The position numbers and the translations under genes were made by a program. Shown here one piece after another: positions 30,012-39,807 of a stretch of DNA of 64,000 nt. Position 1 is the first letter of the stretch. Each line of letters begins with the position of its first letter. The DNA lies in contig JAQUKY010000005.1 of the NCBI GenBank assembly GCA_028718805.1, forward strand, positions 44,048 through 108,047, in the 5' to 3' direction. Source of the DNA: Candidatus Nanoarchaeia archaeon (GTDB taxonomy: Archaea > Nanobdellota > Nanobdellia > Pacearchaeales > GW2011-AR1). The notes beneath the pieces are model-generated. The model saw only the letters and a list, made by a program, of their open reading frames with translations. It was not told the origin of the DNA and did not search any database.

Positions 30012-30394
30012 CTTCTCTTTTTCTTCCTGCTTATTTTATTCTTCTTTTTGCTATTCCAGCTCAAAATCCATAAAATTCCTACAATAAACGCAGGACCAGC
30101 AATAGTTAGCGACCAAGACAGCATATACCACTCAAACTGATTATTCATCAATAACATAAAAATGTAAAGTAATCCTGCTAAAATAAAAACAACTGCTCCA
30201 ACCAAATCATATTTCCATGAAATTATTAAGACAATCAGCAAAATAATAGAGGGAATGTTATGCATAAATAGTCCTAAAATTGTTCCCCAAAATCCATAGT
30301 TTCCATCAAAAATATCCAAAGAAAACAGGGCTAAAAAAAGAATAAAAATTATTGACAAGATTCTCGGAAGCCAGTATAAAATTTTAGATGTCAT
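30008..30394 (-). CDS. Membrane protein, 4-nt overlap with tpiA
   Basis: Multi-TM 128 aa. Confidence 0.65.
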   Translation of the reverse strand: MTSKILYWLPRILSIIFILFLALFSLDIFDGNYGFWGTILGLFMHNIPSIILLIVLIISWKYDLVGAVVFILAGLLYIFMLLMNNQFEWYMLSWSLTIAGPAFIVGILWILSWNSKKKNKISRKKKRR

Positions 30395-30603
30395 CTTCTA
30401 TTCTTTTTCTGTTTTTCAAACAAACTCCATATAATATAAATTACTATAAAAACAAATATCCATAAAAATTTATAATTTACAAAAGGAGGGTAATAGCAAT
30501 AAATTCCATTACATCCTCCACTAGGATTCATAAAAATAAAACTAGAGCCAAGTCCTATTACAATACTTACAAGACTCTTCCATAATGTTGGTTTAAAATT
30601 CAT
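30391..30603 (-). CDS. Small membrane protein
   Basis: Two TM segments, 70 aa, 4-nt overlap. Confidence 0.6.
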   Translation of the reverse strand: MNFKPTLWKSLVSIVIGLGSSFIFMNPSGGCNGIYCYYPPFVNYKFLWIFVFIVIYIIWSLFEKQKKNRR

Positions 30604-30607
30604 TTTT

Positions 30608-31363
30608 TCATCCCCAAATCACCTTTTTAATTTTCTTTGTAATTTCCAAAGGCTTTCCAGCCTGCCAGACATTTCTCCCAATTGCCAAGCCGATACAGCC
30701 AGCATCAATAATCTCTTTAACTTGTTTTAAGAAAGCTCTTTCTTCTGCTTTTGCTCCTCCTGCAATTACAACTTTTGTTCTTCCTGCAGATTTGACAGCC
30801 CACTTTAAATCTTCCAAATTTCCATCATACCTTATTTTTATTATATCTGCTCCTATTTCCAACCCTGTTCTTGCAGCATAAGCCATTAGCTCAACTTCAT
30901 CCTTGCCTTCTAGCGACTTTCCTCTCGGATAAATCCAGACAACAACAGGCAATCCTTTTTCATGAGCCTGTCTTTCTATATTTTCAAACTCCTGCATCAT
31001 TTCATCCTCATAATCACTTCCAATATAAATTGTATAACCAACAGCCTTAGCTCCAAGCTCAATTGCTTCTTTAACAGTGCATAACTGTCTTGATATTGGC
31101 TCTCCCTTAAACAAACTTGTTTTTCCATTTAATTTTACAATTAAAGGCACTTTACTCTTCTTAATTTCCTTATTATATTTTTCAGCAATTCCTTTTTGAA
31201 AAACCATTCCAGTATATTTACCTTTTTTAGCGATATCAATTATATAAAGAGGGTCAACATTCTGGTCATTAAAATCAGTTGGTCCATGCTCAAGTCCCTG
31301 GTCATAAGCTAAAAACAATGCTTTGCCCCTTTTTGTTATTTTAGATAAAGATATTTGTTTCAT
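30608..31363 (-). CDS. fba: Archaeal class I fructose-bisphosphate aldolase (DhnA type)
   Basis: LFLAYDQGLEHGPTDF; VVWIYPRGKS; KIRYDG; IGRNVWQ. Confidence 0.93.
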   Translation of the reverse strand: MKQISLSKITKRGKALFLAYDQGLEHGPTDFNDQNVDPLYIIDIAKKGKYTGMVFQKGIAEKYNKEIKKSKVPLIVKLNGKTSLFKGEPISRQLCTVKEAIELGAKAVGYTIYIGSDYEDEMMQEFENIERQAHEKGLPVVVWIYPRGKSLEGKDEVELMAYAARTGLEIGADIIKIRYDGNLEDLKWAVKSAGRTKVVIAGGAKAEERAFLKQVKEIIDAGCIGLAIGRNVWQAGKPLEITKKIKKVIWG

Positions 31364-31656
31364 TTTCTTTTCTTTTTTTTGAATTTACCTATTATAAAAC
31401 CGATTAAAATTCCGATTAAAAGATAAATTAATATTGTAATAATTAATGATATAAAAGGAGTGTAATAATCTAAAATTACATTTGTTAAAGTACCATTAAA
31501 TAGTATATTAAAGGATACGACGAAATGATTCAGTACCTGACAATATCCCAAAGGGCCTGTATTCGCCGGATAAGTCATACATTTAATAAAATCTATAGCG
31601 AATAAGATAAGTCCGATTCCAGCTCCAATCAGCCCGCCCTTTAACCAAGATTTCAT
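31360..31656 (-). CDS. Small membrane protein, paralog of 51193-51495
   Basis: MKSWLKGGLIGAGI N-terminus; 4-nt overlap with aldolase. Confidence 0.65.
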   Translation of the reverse strand: MKSWLKGGLIGAGIGLILFAIDFIKCMTYPANTGPLGYCQVLNHFVVSFNILFNGTLTNVILDYYTPFISLIITILIYLLIGILIGFIIGKFKKKKRK

Positions 31657-32552
31657 TTTCTCAGCCTCATCCTCAACAATCTGTTCTTAGCCCCAAAATA
31701 TCTTATTACATTCTCGCTTTCAGCCAAACCAAGCCTTAAGCTATATTTAATTGACTTTCCTGCTATCTGCCCTGCAACAAAACCAGATGCAAAAGCATCT
31801 CCTGCTCCTGTTCTTTCAACAACCTTGACTTTATTTGGAATTAAAAAATACCTATTATGTCCATCATAACATGTTATCATCTTATCTTTATCTGTTATTA
31901 CAGCTATCTTTGGGCCAAGTTTTATCAAATTCTCAAGTAAATTTATTTTACTCCTAGTTAGCATCTGAGCTTCTTGCTTATTCAAGACAAGGATATCTGT
32001 AATTTTCAGTAAACTGCTTAAATTTTCCTTCTTGATTAAATACGAACTTGGATTAAAAGCTATTTTTACTCCTTGTTTCTTTAAGATAAACGCAAGCCTC
32101 TTCTGTGTTTCAAAACTCATTCCGCCTAAAGAAGATAAATAAAGCCATTTTGTCTTAAACTTTTTAATATCTCTTAAACTTATTTCATTACTTGCTCCTT
32201 TATATGTCAAAATTGTCCTTTCCCCTCCGCTGCTGTCTAAAATAACAGAATATCCGCTTAATTCCCCCTTAACAACTTTACCTAAAAACTCAACTTTTTC
32301 TTTTTTTAATGAATCAAAAATCTTTTTCCCATTTTCATCTAATCCCAGTTCACTTATGCATCCTGTTTTAAATCCAAGTCTTGAAAAGGCAACAGCAGTG
32401 TTTGTTCCTGCTCCGCCCCAGTCAAATCTCAATTCCTTAATTAAAATCTTCTCTCCAATAGGATAATGCATAAACCCATGCTTCTCAAATACATCTGTAT
32501 TCACGAATACATCAATCACAGCACTTCCAAATGTTACAATATCAAATTTCAT
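31653..32552 (-). CDS. PfkB-family carbohydrate kinase
   Basis: GGAGTNTAVAFSRLG; RTGAGDAFASGFVAG. Confidence 0.92.
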   Translation of the reverse strand: MKFDIVTFGSAVIDVFVNTDVFEKHGFMHYPIGEKILIKELRFDWGGAGTNTAVAFSRLGFKTGCISELGLDENGKKIFDSLKKEKVEFLGKVVKGELSGYSVILDSSGGERTILTYKGASNEISLRDIKKFKTKWLYLSSLGGMSFETQKRLAFILKKQGVKIAFNPSSYLIKKENLSSLLKITDILVLNKQEAQMLTRSKINLLENLIKLGPKIAVITDKDKMITCYDGHNRYFLIPNKVKVVERTGAGDAFASGFVAGQIAGKSIKYSLRLGLAESENVIRYFGAKNRLLRMRLRK

Positions 32553-32658
32553 TTTATCCTCTTTTTCTTATTAATAATAAATAAACAGATATTATAAATC
32601 TTATTAAACTGCAAAGAATAAAACCTTAAAAACCCTTTTAGATTATCTCTTAAATCCA

Positions 32659-33012
32659 ATGTTAGAACTAAAAAAATCAGAATTAAAAACAATATTGTTA
32701 GAGCAAATGTGTGATATTGCAGAAAGAATAGATGAATTTTATTATGATTCTTATATTCTACCCCCTTTAACAAATACGCATTTTAATGGAAGAGAATGTC
32801 CAGAACCATTTAAACCGGGAGTTGCAGATAAATTCATATTCAATAAAATTATTGATGAAGTGATTGATAATGTTTATAATGAACTATTTAAAGGAGAATA
32901 TCAAACAAGCCTAATGGGATTAAATGTTCTAACTAGGTTTTATTATCCTCAATTTGGGGGATGGAAAATTATGCCTCAACTTTCTATTGAAGAAATTAAT
33001 AGATATTTATAA
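32659..33012 (+). CDS. Hypothetical protein
   Basis: 117-aa ORF; preferred over antisense 32549-32773. Confidence 0.6.
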   Translation: MLELKKSELKTILLEQMCDIAERIDEFYYDSYILPPLTNTHFNGRECPEPFKPGVADKFIFNKIIDEVIDNVYNELFKGEYQTSLMGLNVLTRFYYPQFGGWKIMPQLSIEEINRYL

Positions 33013-33090
33013 CTACTTTTACAAATTACCAAAATAAATAATTTTCAGTTAATAGTTAAATTTAATTACACAAAAACCTTTCCAAAAAGC

Positions 33091-33666
33091 ATGAAGAAGA
33101 TTTTAGTGATTGTAGCTCATCCAGATGATGAAACAATCTGGATGGGTGGAACCTTGTTAAGAAGCAAGCTAGACAAGACAATTATCTGTTTATGCAGAAA
33201 AAATGACAAAGACAGGGCTCCTAAGTTTGAAAAAATCTGCAAAATATTAAATGCAAAAGGTTTTATCTCAGATTTAGATGATTCTGAAGAAGGGTATTAC
33301 AAAAAAATAACAAGTGAAGACATAATAAAAAGAATTTTGCATTTTACCGAAGGAAAAAATTATGATTATATTTTTACTCATGGCAAAAATGGTGAGTACG
33401 GGCATATAAGGCATATTGAAGTTCATAATGTTGTCAATGAAATGCTGAACAAAAAACTCTTATCAGCTAAGAAAGTTTTTTTCCTCTCATATCAAAAAAA
33501 TAATGATGTTTGCAGTCTGAACAAGCGCGCAGATAAATTTATAAGATTAACAGACAATCAATTTAGTAAGAAGAAGCAGTTAATTCAAGAAGTTTATGGT
33601 TTTGAAAAAAACAGCTTTGAAAATAAATGCTGCTTAAGCACAGAGGCATTTGATATAAAACACTAA
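33091..33666 (+). CDS. PIG-L/LmbE-family deacetylase
   Basis: ILVIVAHPDDETIWMGGTLL; THGKNGEYGHIRHIEVHN. Confidence 0.93.
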   Translation: MKKILVIVAHPDDETIWMGGTLLRSKLDKTIICLCRKNDKDRAPKFEKICKILNAKGFISDLDDSEEGYYKKITSEDIIKRILHFTEGKNYDYIFTHGKNGEYGHIRHIEVHNVVNEMLNKKLLSAKKVFFLSYQKNNDVCSLNKRADKFIRLTDNQFSKKKQLIQEVYGFEKNSFENKCCLSTEAFDIKH

Positions 33667-33676
33667 ACTGCTTATC

Positions 33677-33772
33677 AATAATCAAATAAAACAAACAAAT
33701 AAGGAGCAATTGACATCAAGCTATGCATGATTGCCCCACAGTAAATCGTTTATCATATTACCAAAATAAAAA
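33677..33772 (+). repeat. MITE-like intergenic repeat, member 7
   Basis: AATAATCAAATAAAAC ... ATAAGGAGCAATTGACATCAAGCTATGCATGATTGCCC ... AAATCGTTTATCATATTACCAAAA. Confidence 0.65.
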
Positions 33773-33790
33773 AATCGTCAATATAAGAAA

Positions 33791-34942
33791 ATGAAATGTT
33801 TAGTACTTTTTCCATATCCAACAGAAGCAGACGGAGTAAGCCTTCAGGGGGAACTGCTTTATAGGGGATTATTAAAAGCAGGAGCAGAAGCAATCCCCTG
33901 CCATCCAAGAGAAAGCATCCAAAAAGAATTTTATTTAAGAAATTTAAATTTGGATTTTGCTATTGGAATTGGTTTTTGGGGTAATGTTCCTGAAATCATC
34001 CAGGAACCATTAAAATTTGGAGTCACTCCTATTCCCTGGTTTAATGCAGATGGTTGGGTTGCTAATTATAAAGAAGAATTTAACAAATTAAAATTAATGT
34101 TTACAACAAGCCAATGGGTTAAAAGCATCTATGAAAGAGATGGTGTTGATGTAAGCAAGATAATGCCAATGCACATAGGGATTGATACTGATTTGTTTAA
34201 GCCAATGGAAAACACTGAAGAAAATAAAAAGAGAAAACTTGCCTTAAGAAGAATGTTTGGCGTAAGAGACAATGAAAAAATGATTTTAACAATGGGGGGG
34301 GATGTTACATCCAAAGGAGCACAAGAAATGTTTAGGGCATTAGCTGAAGTTGATAAAGAGTTTAAAGACTGGAAATATATTTGTAAATCCTGGCCAAGTG
34401 ATTGTGCATCAGAATGGAGAGAAAAAGAAGAACAATTAGTCGATGAACTTGGGATAGGAGATAAAGTTGTATTTATAGATGATGCTTTCTCACAGGAATT
34501 TATGGCAGAAGTTATAAATTGCTGCGATATTTATGCAGCTCCTTCAAGAATAGAAGGATTTGGGATGATACAAGTAGAAGCAATGGCATGTGGAAAACCT
34601 GTTATTTCAATAAATGTAGGAGGCCCGGCAGAAACAATTATCCACAATAAAACCGGTTTTTTAGCAAAAGTTGCAGAAGAAATTAAATTAAATGAAGAAT
34701 GGGCATATCCATCAATGGGATTTGTCACAAAACAAATCATAAAATTTAACAAACCCAAAACATTTGCATATCGCGCAGATATAAATGACTTAAAAGAATA
34801 CACATTAAAACTGCTAACAGATGAAGAGCTTTGCAAAAAAATGGGAAAAGCAGGAAGGCAGCATGTAGTAAACAATCTTGATTACAGAGTTACCAGCAAA
34901 AAGATGCTTGATGTTATTAAGGAGAAGCTTGGTTTGAAGTAG
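33791..34942 (+). CDS. Glycosyltransferase (GT4 type)
   Basis: GT-B fold; GGDVTSKGAQEMFRAL; PSRIEGFGMIQVEAMACGKPVI. Confidence 0.9.
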   Translation: MKCLVLFPYPTEADGVSLQGELLYRGLLKAGAEAIPCHPRESIQKEFYLRNLNLDFAIGIGFWGNVPEIIQEPLKFGVTPIPWFNADGWVANYKEEFNKLKLMFTTSQWVKSIYERDGVDVSKIMPMHIGIDTDLFKPMENTEENKKRKLALRRMFGVRDNEKMILTMGGDVTSKGAQEMFRALAEVDKEFKDWKYICKSWPSDCASEWREKEEQLVDELGIGDKVVFIDDAFSQEFMAEVINCCDIYAAPSRIEGFGMIQVEAMACGKPVISINVGGPAETIIHNKTGFLAKVAEEIKLNEEWAYPSMGFVTKQIIKFNKPKTFAYRADINDLKEYTLKLLTDEELCKKMGKAGRQHVVNNLDYRVTSKKMLDVIKEKLGLK

Positions 34943-34968
34943 AATTAATTAATAATTTCAATACTTAT

Positions 34969-35084
34969 CTACGTCAAAGTTCCAGGCTTAAGTTGTTCCT
35001 CAAGTATCTTAAGTACAATTATGATTGATTGCCATGTTTGGCAATTCTTTTTGTTATTGTGAAAGATTTGGATTGAGTATGCAT
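34969..35084 (-). pseudogene. Frameshifted copy of the ~49-aa AbrB-like protein
   Basis: MHTQSKSFTITKRIAKHGNQS then in-frame TAA; shifted frame continues IIVLKILEEQLKPGTLT; consistent with net 4-nt deletion relative to paralogs. Confidence 0.75.
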
Positions 35085-35120
35085 TTTATTATTGGTTTAG
35101 CATATTTTGGTATATCAAAA

Positions 35121-35762
35121 TCATTTTTCCTTATCAAAAAACAAAGTAAAATGATAACCGTCTATTTCAAAGTACGTTGATTTTGGATTGATATATCTTA
35201 CATTAATTCTTTTATCCTTAAAATTAACTTGTTCTATATCCCCTAAACCACTAGCATGAGGTCTAATTTCAGAATAGAGAACATTATCATCTTCTAATTT
35301 TCCATATAAATGTAATGGGAATGGTTCACCACGCCTTCTATATACCTCATTAAACACTCGCAGATTTTGATTTAATACCTTGAAAGCATCTTCTAATCTC
35401 TCAAACTCCCCTCTAGTCTTACATTGATAAATAGCAATTTTACTCAATCCATTATCTGTTTCCATCTTAATTTTCCCAGAATCAGCAGCTAATTTTTCTA
35501 GTTTTGAAGTAAGGAAATTTAATTTATCTCTTGTTGTATCTATCTCTTCTTGAACTTCCTCATTTTTTATTGGGTTCATGTATCTGCTTAATATAGCATC
35601 AACTTTCCATATCCCATCTCCTGTGTTAAATTCCCAATTACTCCTGCATTTGCAAGCAAAGCCAATTTTAGACCATTCAACATTTATGTACCATCCTTCC
35701 TTTAGGGGATTCTTATTTTTATCCAGATATTCTTCTGATACAGTAGCTTTTTTCTTATCCAT
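35121..35762 (-). CDS. Hypothetical protein (TrmB-paired operon)
   Basis: 213-aa ORF. Confidence 0.6.
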   Translation of the reverse strand: MDKKKATVSEEYLDKNKNPLKEGWYINVEWSKIGFACKCRSNWEFNTGDGIWKVDAILSRYMNPIKNEEVQEEIDTTRDKLNFLTSKLEKLAADSGKIKMETDNGLSKIAIYQCKTRGEFERLEDAFKVLNQNLRVFNEVYRRRGEPFPLHLYGKLEDDNVLYSEIRPHASGLGDIEQVNFKDKRINVRYINPKSTYFEIDGYHFTLFFDKEK

Positions 35763-35763
35763 T

Positions 35764-36132
35764 TTAGAAATCCTTTAAAATATCAAATTCATTTATTTCT
35801 TCGGAATGTTTTTTTCTTTTGGCCTTTATTTCAGAATAATTTCCTATAAATTCCCTGCAATCATCAAAAATAGATTCTGCTTCAGAATCATAATATTCAT
35901 AGTCCTCCCAATTTTCTATATAATCCCACTTCCCTTTTTTGTTTTGCACAAAAAATCTAATCTCTTTTGTTTTTGAATTATAGCCTATGTGAACTATGGC
36001 CGCAGTTCCTACTATATCATCATAATTTCGTTCTGGGATTTCAGTATCAATCTTTTCATCCTCTATTTCTTCTTTTAAAGCATTAAATTCTTCTTCTGTA
36101 ACATTCTCAAGCTTTAATACTTTCTTTGTCAT
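35764..36132 (-). CDS. Hypothetical acidic protein
   Basis: ORF; start reassigned to MTKKVLKLEN, upstream extension is the leader element. Confidence 0.6.
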   Translation of the reverse strand: MTKKVLKLENVTEEEFNALKEEIEDEKIDTEIPERNYDDIVGTAAIVHIGYNSKTKEIRFFVQNKKGKWDYIENWEDYEYYDSEAESIFDDCREFIGNYSEIKAKRKKHSEEINEFDILKDF

Positions 36133-36143
36133 TTTAACCCTTC

Positions 36144-36172
36144 CAGAATTCAGTCTGAGGCTGGCCACCTCA
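36144..36172 (-). promoter_or_regulatory. Leader hairpin, copy of 22534-22562
   Basis: TGAGGTGGCCAGCCTCAGACTGAATTCTG on minus strand. Confidence 0.6.
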
Positions 36173-36203
36173 ACAATAAAACTACAAAATCGTATTTAAA
36201 ACT

Positions 36204-36225
36204 TTGTTGCTGTTATAACCAACAA
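36204..36225. promoter_or_regulatory. Inverted repeat TTGTTG-N10-CAACAA, candidate TrmB operator
   Basis: 6-bp arms, 43 nt from TrmB ATG. Confidence 0.45.
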
Positions 36226-36268
36226 CAATATAGAAATATTTAAATATGGGTAAATATTCCTGTAAAAT

Positions 36269-36994
36269 ATGCAAGAAATACTGCAAAAATTTGGTTTAAG
36301 CCAGTCAGAATCAAAAGTATATCTCTCTTTAATTGAATTAGGGGCTTCTTTAGCTGGGGACATAACAAAAAAAGCTAATATAAACCGAAGTAACTGTTAT
36401 GATGCCCTCCAAAGATTGATAGAAAAAGGTTTAGTTTCTTATGTAATCAAAGCAAACAGAAAATATTTTCAGGCAGAAACACCTCAGAAATTTTTGGAGC
36501 TAATCAAGGAAGAAGAAACTCAGTTAAAGAATAAAGAAAAAGAAATAAAAGAGATTCTTCCTCAATTAATAGAAAAATCAAAAATTTCTGCTGAAAAGCC
36601 AGAAGCAACTATTTACAAAGGAAAGAAAGGAATAAAATCAATTTTTGAAGATATCTTAAAACATAAAGAATACTGGGTTTTCGGTTCTTCTGGTAAGTTC
36701 AAAGAAGTTTTAGGACCATTTTTTGAGTTATTTCAAAAAAGAGTAAAAGAAAATAAGATTAAATGCAAGCTAATTGCTTCTGAGAATGTGAAAAATACAG
36801 ATATAATAATCCACGCAGAAACCAAATTTTTGCCTAAAAACTATATAACTCTAATTTCAACTATTGTTTATGATAGCAAAGTCGCTATAATCTCCTGGAC
36901 AGAAAATCCTATTGGATTTTTATTAGAAGATAAACAGACTGCTGATTCTTACAGAACATATTTTGAGTTTATGTGGAAATTCTCCAAGAAATAA
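36269..36994 (+). CDS. TrmB-family transcriptional regulator
   Basis: LQKFGLSQSESKVYLSLIELGASLAGDITKKANINRSNCYDALQRLIEKGLVSY. Confidence 0.9.
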   Translation: MQEILQKFGLSQSESKVYLSLIELGASLAGDITKKANINRSNCYDALQRLIEKGLVSYVIKANRKYFQAETPQKFLELIKEEETQLKNKEKEIKEILPQLIEKSKISAEKPEATIYKGKKGIKSIFEDILKHKEYWVFGSSGKFKEVLGPFFELFQKRVKENKIKCKLIASENVKNTDIIIHAETKFLPKNYITLISTIVYDSKVAIISWTENPIGFLLEDKQTADSYRTYFEFMWKFSKK

Positions 36995-38182
36995 TCAAAC
37001 CTTTTCTAATCTGCTCATTATTTCTGATAAAGCAACTTTCTTAACAGTTGTATGGGTGTCTCCGGCACCGCTGTAAATTAACAAATCCTTTCCATTTTTA
37101 TCATAAACTAATCCTGTTGGAAAAATAACTCTTTTATTTTCAAAACTTTCTTCATATTTGCCGTTTGGAACTATTAAAAAATTCTTTGATTTAGCTATTA
37201 ATTTTTCAGGGTTGTTTAAATCAAAAAGAGCTGCTCCTGCAGAATAAGTAACAACCCTCGTCATTATTTCTTTCCCAAGCTTGGATATCTTTTTAAGGAC
37301 ATTCTTTTTTAGCCTTACTATTTTTCTTAATTTCTTTAGTATTTCTTTTTCAGGTTCTTCTTCCCTGAATTCTGTAACTGCATGATACAATAAAAGCCAT
37401 CCCTTTTTTGTTCTGATTGGGGGGGGTCCAGAGCCATTTTTTGGGCAAAACCCATGCTCTTCATAAACACAAGGGATTGGCTTTAAATCTCCCCAGGATT
37501 TTAAATCAGAAGAATACCCAATCCATATATGCGGATGAGTGAACTGAAAATTTCCTTCAGGCCTGTCAAAAGCAACATATCTTCCATTTATCCTTCCCGG
37601 GAAGATAACCACATCCTTATCCTGCTCTCCAAAAATTATTCCCTGCCTGCTCCAGTTTATACAGTCTGTTGAAATAGCAGAACAAGTTGAAATATTCTGC
37701 TCTCTTGAAAGAGAAACATATGTCATAACATAAAGCTCACCTATTTTTGTTATTCTTGGATCTTCTACCCCTAATTCCCCATCAGTTTTTATTCCGTAAA
37801 AACTTGGTTTTTTCTCTAAATGTATTATTTTAAAACCGCTCTCATCTAAAACAACTCTTCTGAAATGAGAAACAAAAGTAAGTCTTTTATCTCCATTCTT
37901 AAAAACAAAATCAAAATCAGAATAGTCTGCTATTAAATCTTTTTTAAACTTATCAACTTTTATTTTAAACTCATTTTCCCCAACCATTCTTGGAGAATAA
38001 AAATATTTTTCATCTTCTATTTTTTTAAGCTTCTCAATAACCCTGACATAAAGAACAATATTTCCATCAGGCAACCTGACTGCTCCTGGATTTAAAACTC
38101 CTAAAACTTCAAAAAGCTTAGAGCTGGGTTTAATGTCAGCAGGAGCTAAAATTAAGTCCTCTTTTTTTATTTTCACAACCAT
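36995..38182 (-). CDS. GH130-family glycoside phosphorylase/glycosidase
   Basis: NPGAVRLPDGNIVLYVRV; GVEDPRITKIGELYVMTY; FTHPHIWIGYSSDLKSW. Confidence 0.88.
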   Translation of the reverse strand: MVVKIKKEDLILAPADIKPSSKLFEVLGVLNPGAVRLPDGNIVLYVRVIEKLKKIEDEKYFYSPRMVGENEFKIKVDKFKKDLIADYSDFDFVFKNGDKRLTFVSHFRRVVLDESGFKIIHLEKKPSFYGIKTDGELGVEDPRITKIGELYVMTYVSLSREQNISTCSAISTDCINWSRQGIIFGEQDKDVVIFPGRINGRYVAFDRPEGNFQFTHPHIWIGYSSDLKSWGDLKPIPCVYEEHGFCPKNGSGPPPIRTKKGWLLLYHAVTEFREEEPEKEILKKLRKIVRLKKNVLKKISKLGKEIMTRVVTYSAGAALFDLNNPEKLIAKSKNFLIVPNGKYEESFENKRVIFPTGLVYDKNGKDLLIYSGAGDTHTTVKKVALSEIMSRLEKV

Positions 38183-38228
38183 GAATATATCAGCTAAAGC
38201 TGATTTATAAATTTTTATAAAAGAGAAA

Positions 38229-38378
38229 TTACCTGTTTTTTATAATCTCTATGGTTATTTGAGTTAAAGTCCCTGGCTTAAGCTGTTCCTCAAGTATTTT
38301 AGGTACAACTATAATTGCTTGACTGCCACGCTTGGCTATTTTCTTGGTTATTGTGAATTGTTTTGTTTGCGTGTACAT
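38229..38378 (-). CDS. AbrB-like (swapped-hairpin) ~49-aa protein
   Basis: MYTQTKQFTITKKIAKRGSQAIIVVPKILEEQLKPGTLTQITIEIIKNR; below ORF-track cutoff. Confidence 0.75.
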   Translation of the reverse strand: MYTQTKQFTITKKIAKRGSQAIIVVPKILEEQLKPGTLTQITIEIIKNR

Positions 38379-38458
38379 TTTAATTTTCAATAATTTCTGC
38401 GGGGGGTCTTAAGGTTTTTACTCCTGTTTCTATTTTATATTTTTTATTTTTCTCCTAA

Positions 38459-38911
38459 TTAGCAATGGATTTTATACTTGTCAATTATATAGTTCATGTC
38501 TGTTCGGTTCATGCCCAACTTATCTTCAAGTTCGTTTATTTGTCCAAATTTACGCCAAAATTTTGTATTAAATCGTTGATATACCAAAGGGTCAACCTCA
38601 CATACTGGTATTTGATGGCGATGAAAATTTTTAAATCCAAATTCGTCTTCTTTTTTCTCAACTACCTCCTCATGACCAACCACATTCCGAGAAGCTGCAT
38701 AAAGTGTTTCATGTTTCTTGAACATAGGTCCAAATTGTTTCTTTTTTCTTCTCAATCTAAATTTATCAAATTTTCGTGAGAGTGAATCTATCAGCTCTCC
38801 AATGCCTAATGAGTCAAGAGTGCATCCAATATCTTCAAGTATGTAATCTCTAGAATCGCCTTTAGGTCTATATTTACTTGTAATCTTTTTAGCAAGATAT
38901 TCAAAGTCCAT
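38459..38911 (-). CDS. Hypothetical protein (TrmB-paired operon)
   Basis: 150-aa ORF divergent from TrmB. Confidence 0.6.
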   Translation of the reverse strand: MDFEYLAKKITSKYRPKGDSRDYILEDIGCTLDSLGIGELIDSLSRKFDKFRLRRKKKQFGPMFKKHETLYAASRNVVGHEEVVEKKEDEFGFKNFHRHQIPVCEVDPLVYQRFNTKFWRKFGQINELEDKLGMNRTDMNYIIDKYKIHC

Positions 38912-38998
38912 TTTTATTTTCCTCCCGAATTTATTTTGTTTTTTTAATTGTTATTTATTATGATATAGTAACAACATGAATCTATTTAACATATTGCT

Positions 38999-39013
38999 CT
39001 CCTATTTTAGGAG
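38999..39013. promoter_or_regulatory. Palindrome CTCCTA-TTT-TAGGAG, candidate TrmB operator
   Basis: Perfect 6-bp arms, 44 nt from TrmB ATG, upstream of TATA-like AAATTTATATA. Confidence 0.5.
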
Positions 39014-39057
39014 GAAAATAGTAAAATTTATATACCTCTCTTAAATATAATATTATT

Positions 39058-39807
39058 ATGGTGATTGAAATTCTGAAGAAAATTGGTTTAACAGATAATG
39101 AGATAGTTGTATATTTAGCTTTGCTGGAAATATGCTCTTCTACAACAGGGGAAATTATAAAGAAATCCAATCTGCATTCTTCAAGAGTATACGAATGTTT
39201 AGAGAAACTTCAAGTAAAAGGCCTAGTTTCTTATGTTGTAAAGGCTAACAGGAAATATTTTGAGGCGACAAATCCTAATAGGCTAATTGATTACCTGGAA
39301 GAAAGGCGAAAACAAATTGAACAAGAGAAATCAGAAGTTAAAAAAATAATCCCTGACTTGGTTGCTAAAGGAAAGGTTACGAAGCAAGTTCAAGAAGCAA
39401 ATATTTATTCAGGATATAAAGGAATAAGAGCCTTATTAGAAAATCTTCTTGAAGATTTAAAGAAAGGAGGAGAATATTATGTTTTTGGGGCAGAGGGAGG
39501 TATGAAGGAGCTTTTGGGCTCTTATTTTTATCTTTACCAAAAACAAAAATCAAAGCTTAAGATAAAAAGTAAAGTTATCTTTGGAGACAAAGCGAGAAAT
39601 ACAGATTTATTGGATGAGTTTAAAGGAGAAGCTAGATTTATTTCATCTGAATTTTCAAGCCCTACAGATACTTTTATTTATAATAACAAAGTAATAATCT
39701 TTGTCTGGAATGAAAATCCCGCTTTTGCAATATTAATAAAAAACAAATCAATCTATCAGAGTTATAAAAGTTATTTTAGTTTACTCTGGAAACTCGCTAA
39801 GAAATAA
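39058..39807 (+). CDS. TrmB-family transcriptional regulator
   Basis: LKKIGLTDNEIVVYLALLEICSSTTGEIIKKSNLHSSRVYECLEKLQVKGLVSY. Confidence 0.9.
   Translation: MVIEILKKIGLTDNEIVVYLALLEICSSTTGEIIKKSNLHSSRVYECLEKLQVKGLVSYVVKANRKYFEATNPNRLIDYLEERRKQIEQEKSEVKKIIPDLVAKGKVTKQVQEANIYSGYKGIRALLENLLEDLKKGGEYYVFGAEGGMKELLGSYFYLYQKQKSKLKIKSKVIFGDKARNTDLLDEFKGEARFISSEFSSPTDTFIYNNKVIIFVWNENPAFAILIKNKSIYQSYKSYFSLLWKLAKK

Noticed and set aside
30391-32552. Programmed frameshift or gene fusion suggested by chained 4-nt overlaps
   Set aside because: ATGA overlaps are ordinary translational coupling; both frames have complete independent domains.
32549-32773. 74-aa minus ORF
   Set aside because: Overlaps the better-supported plus-strand 117-aa ORF and upstream region of the PfkB kinase.
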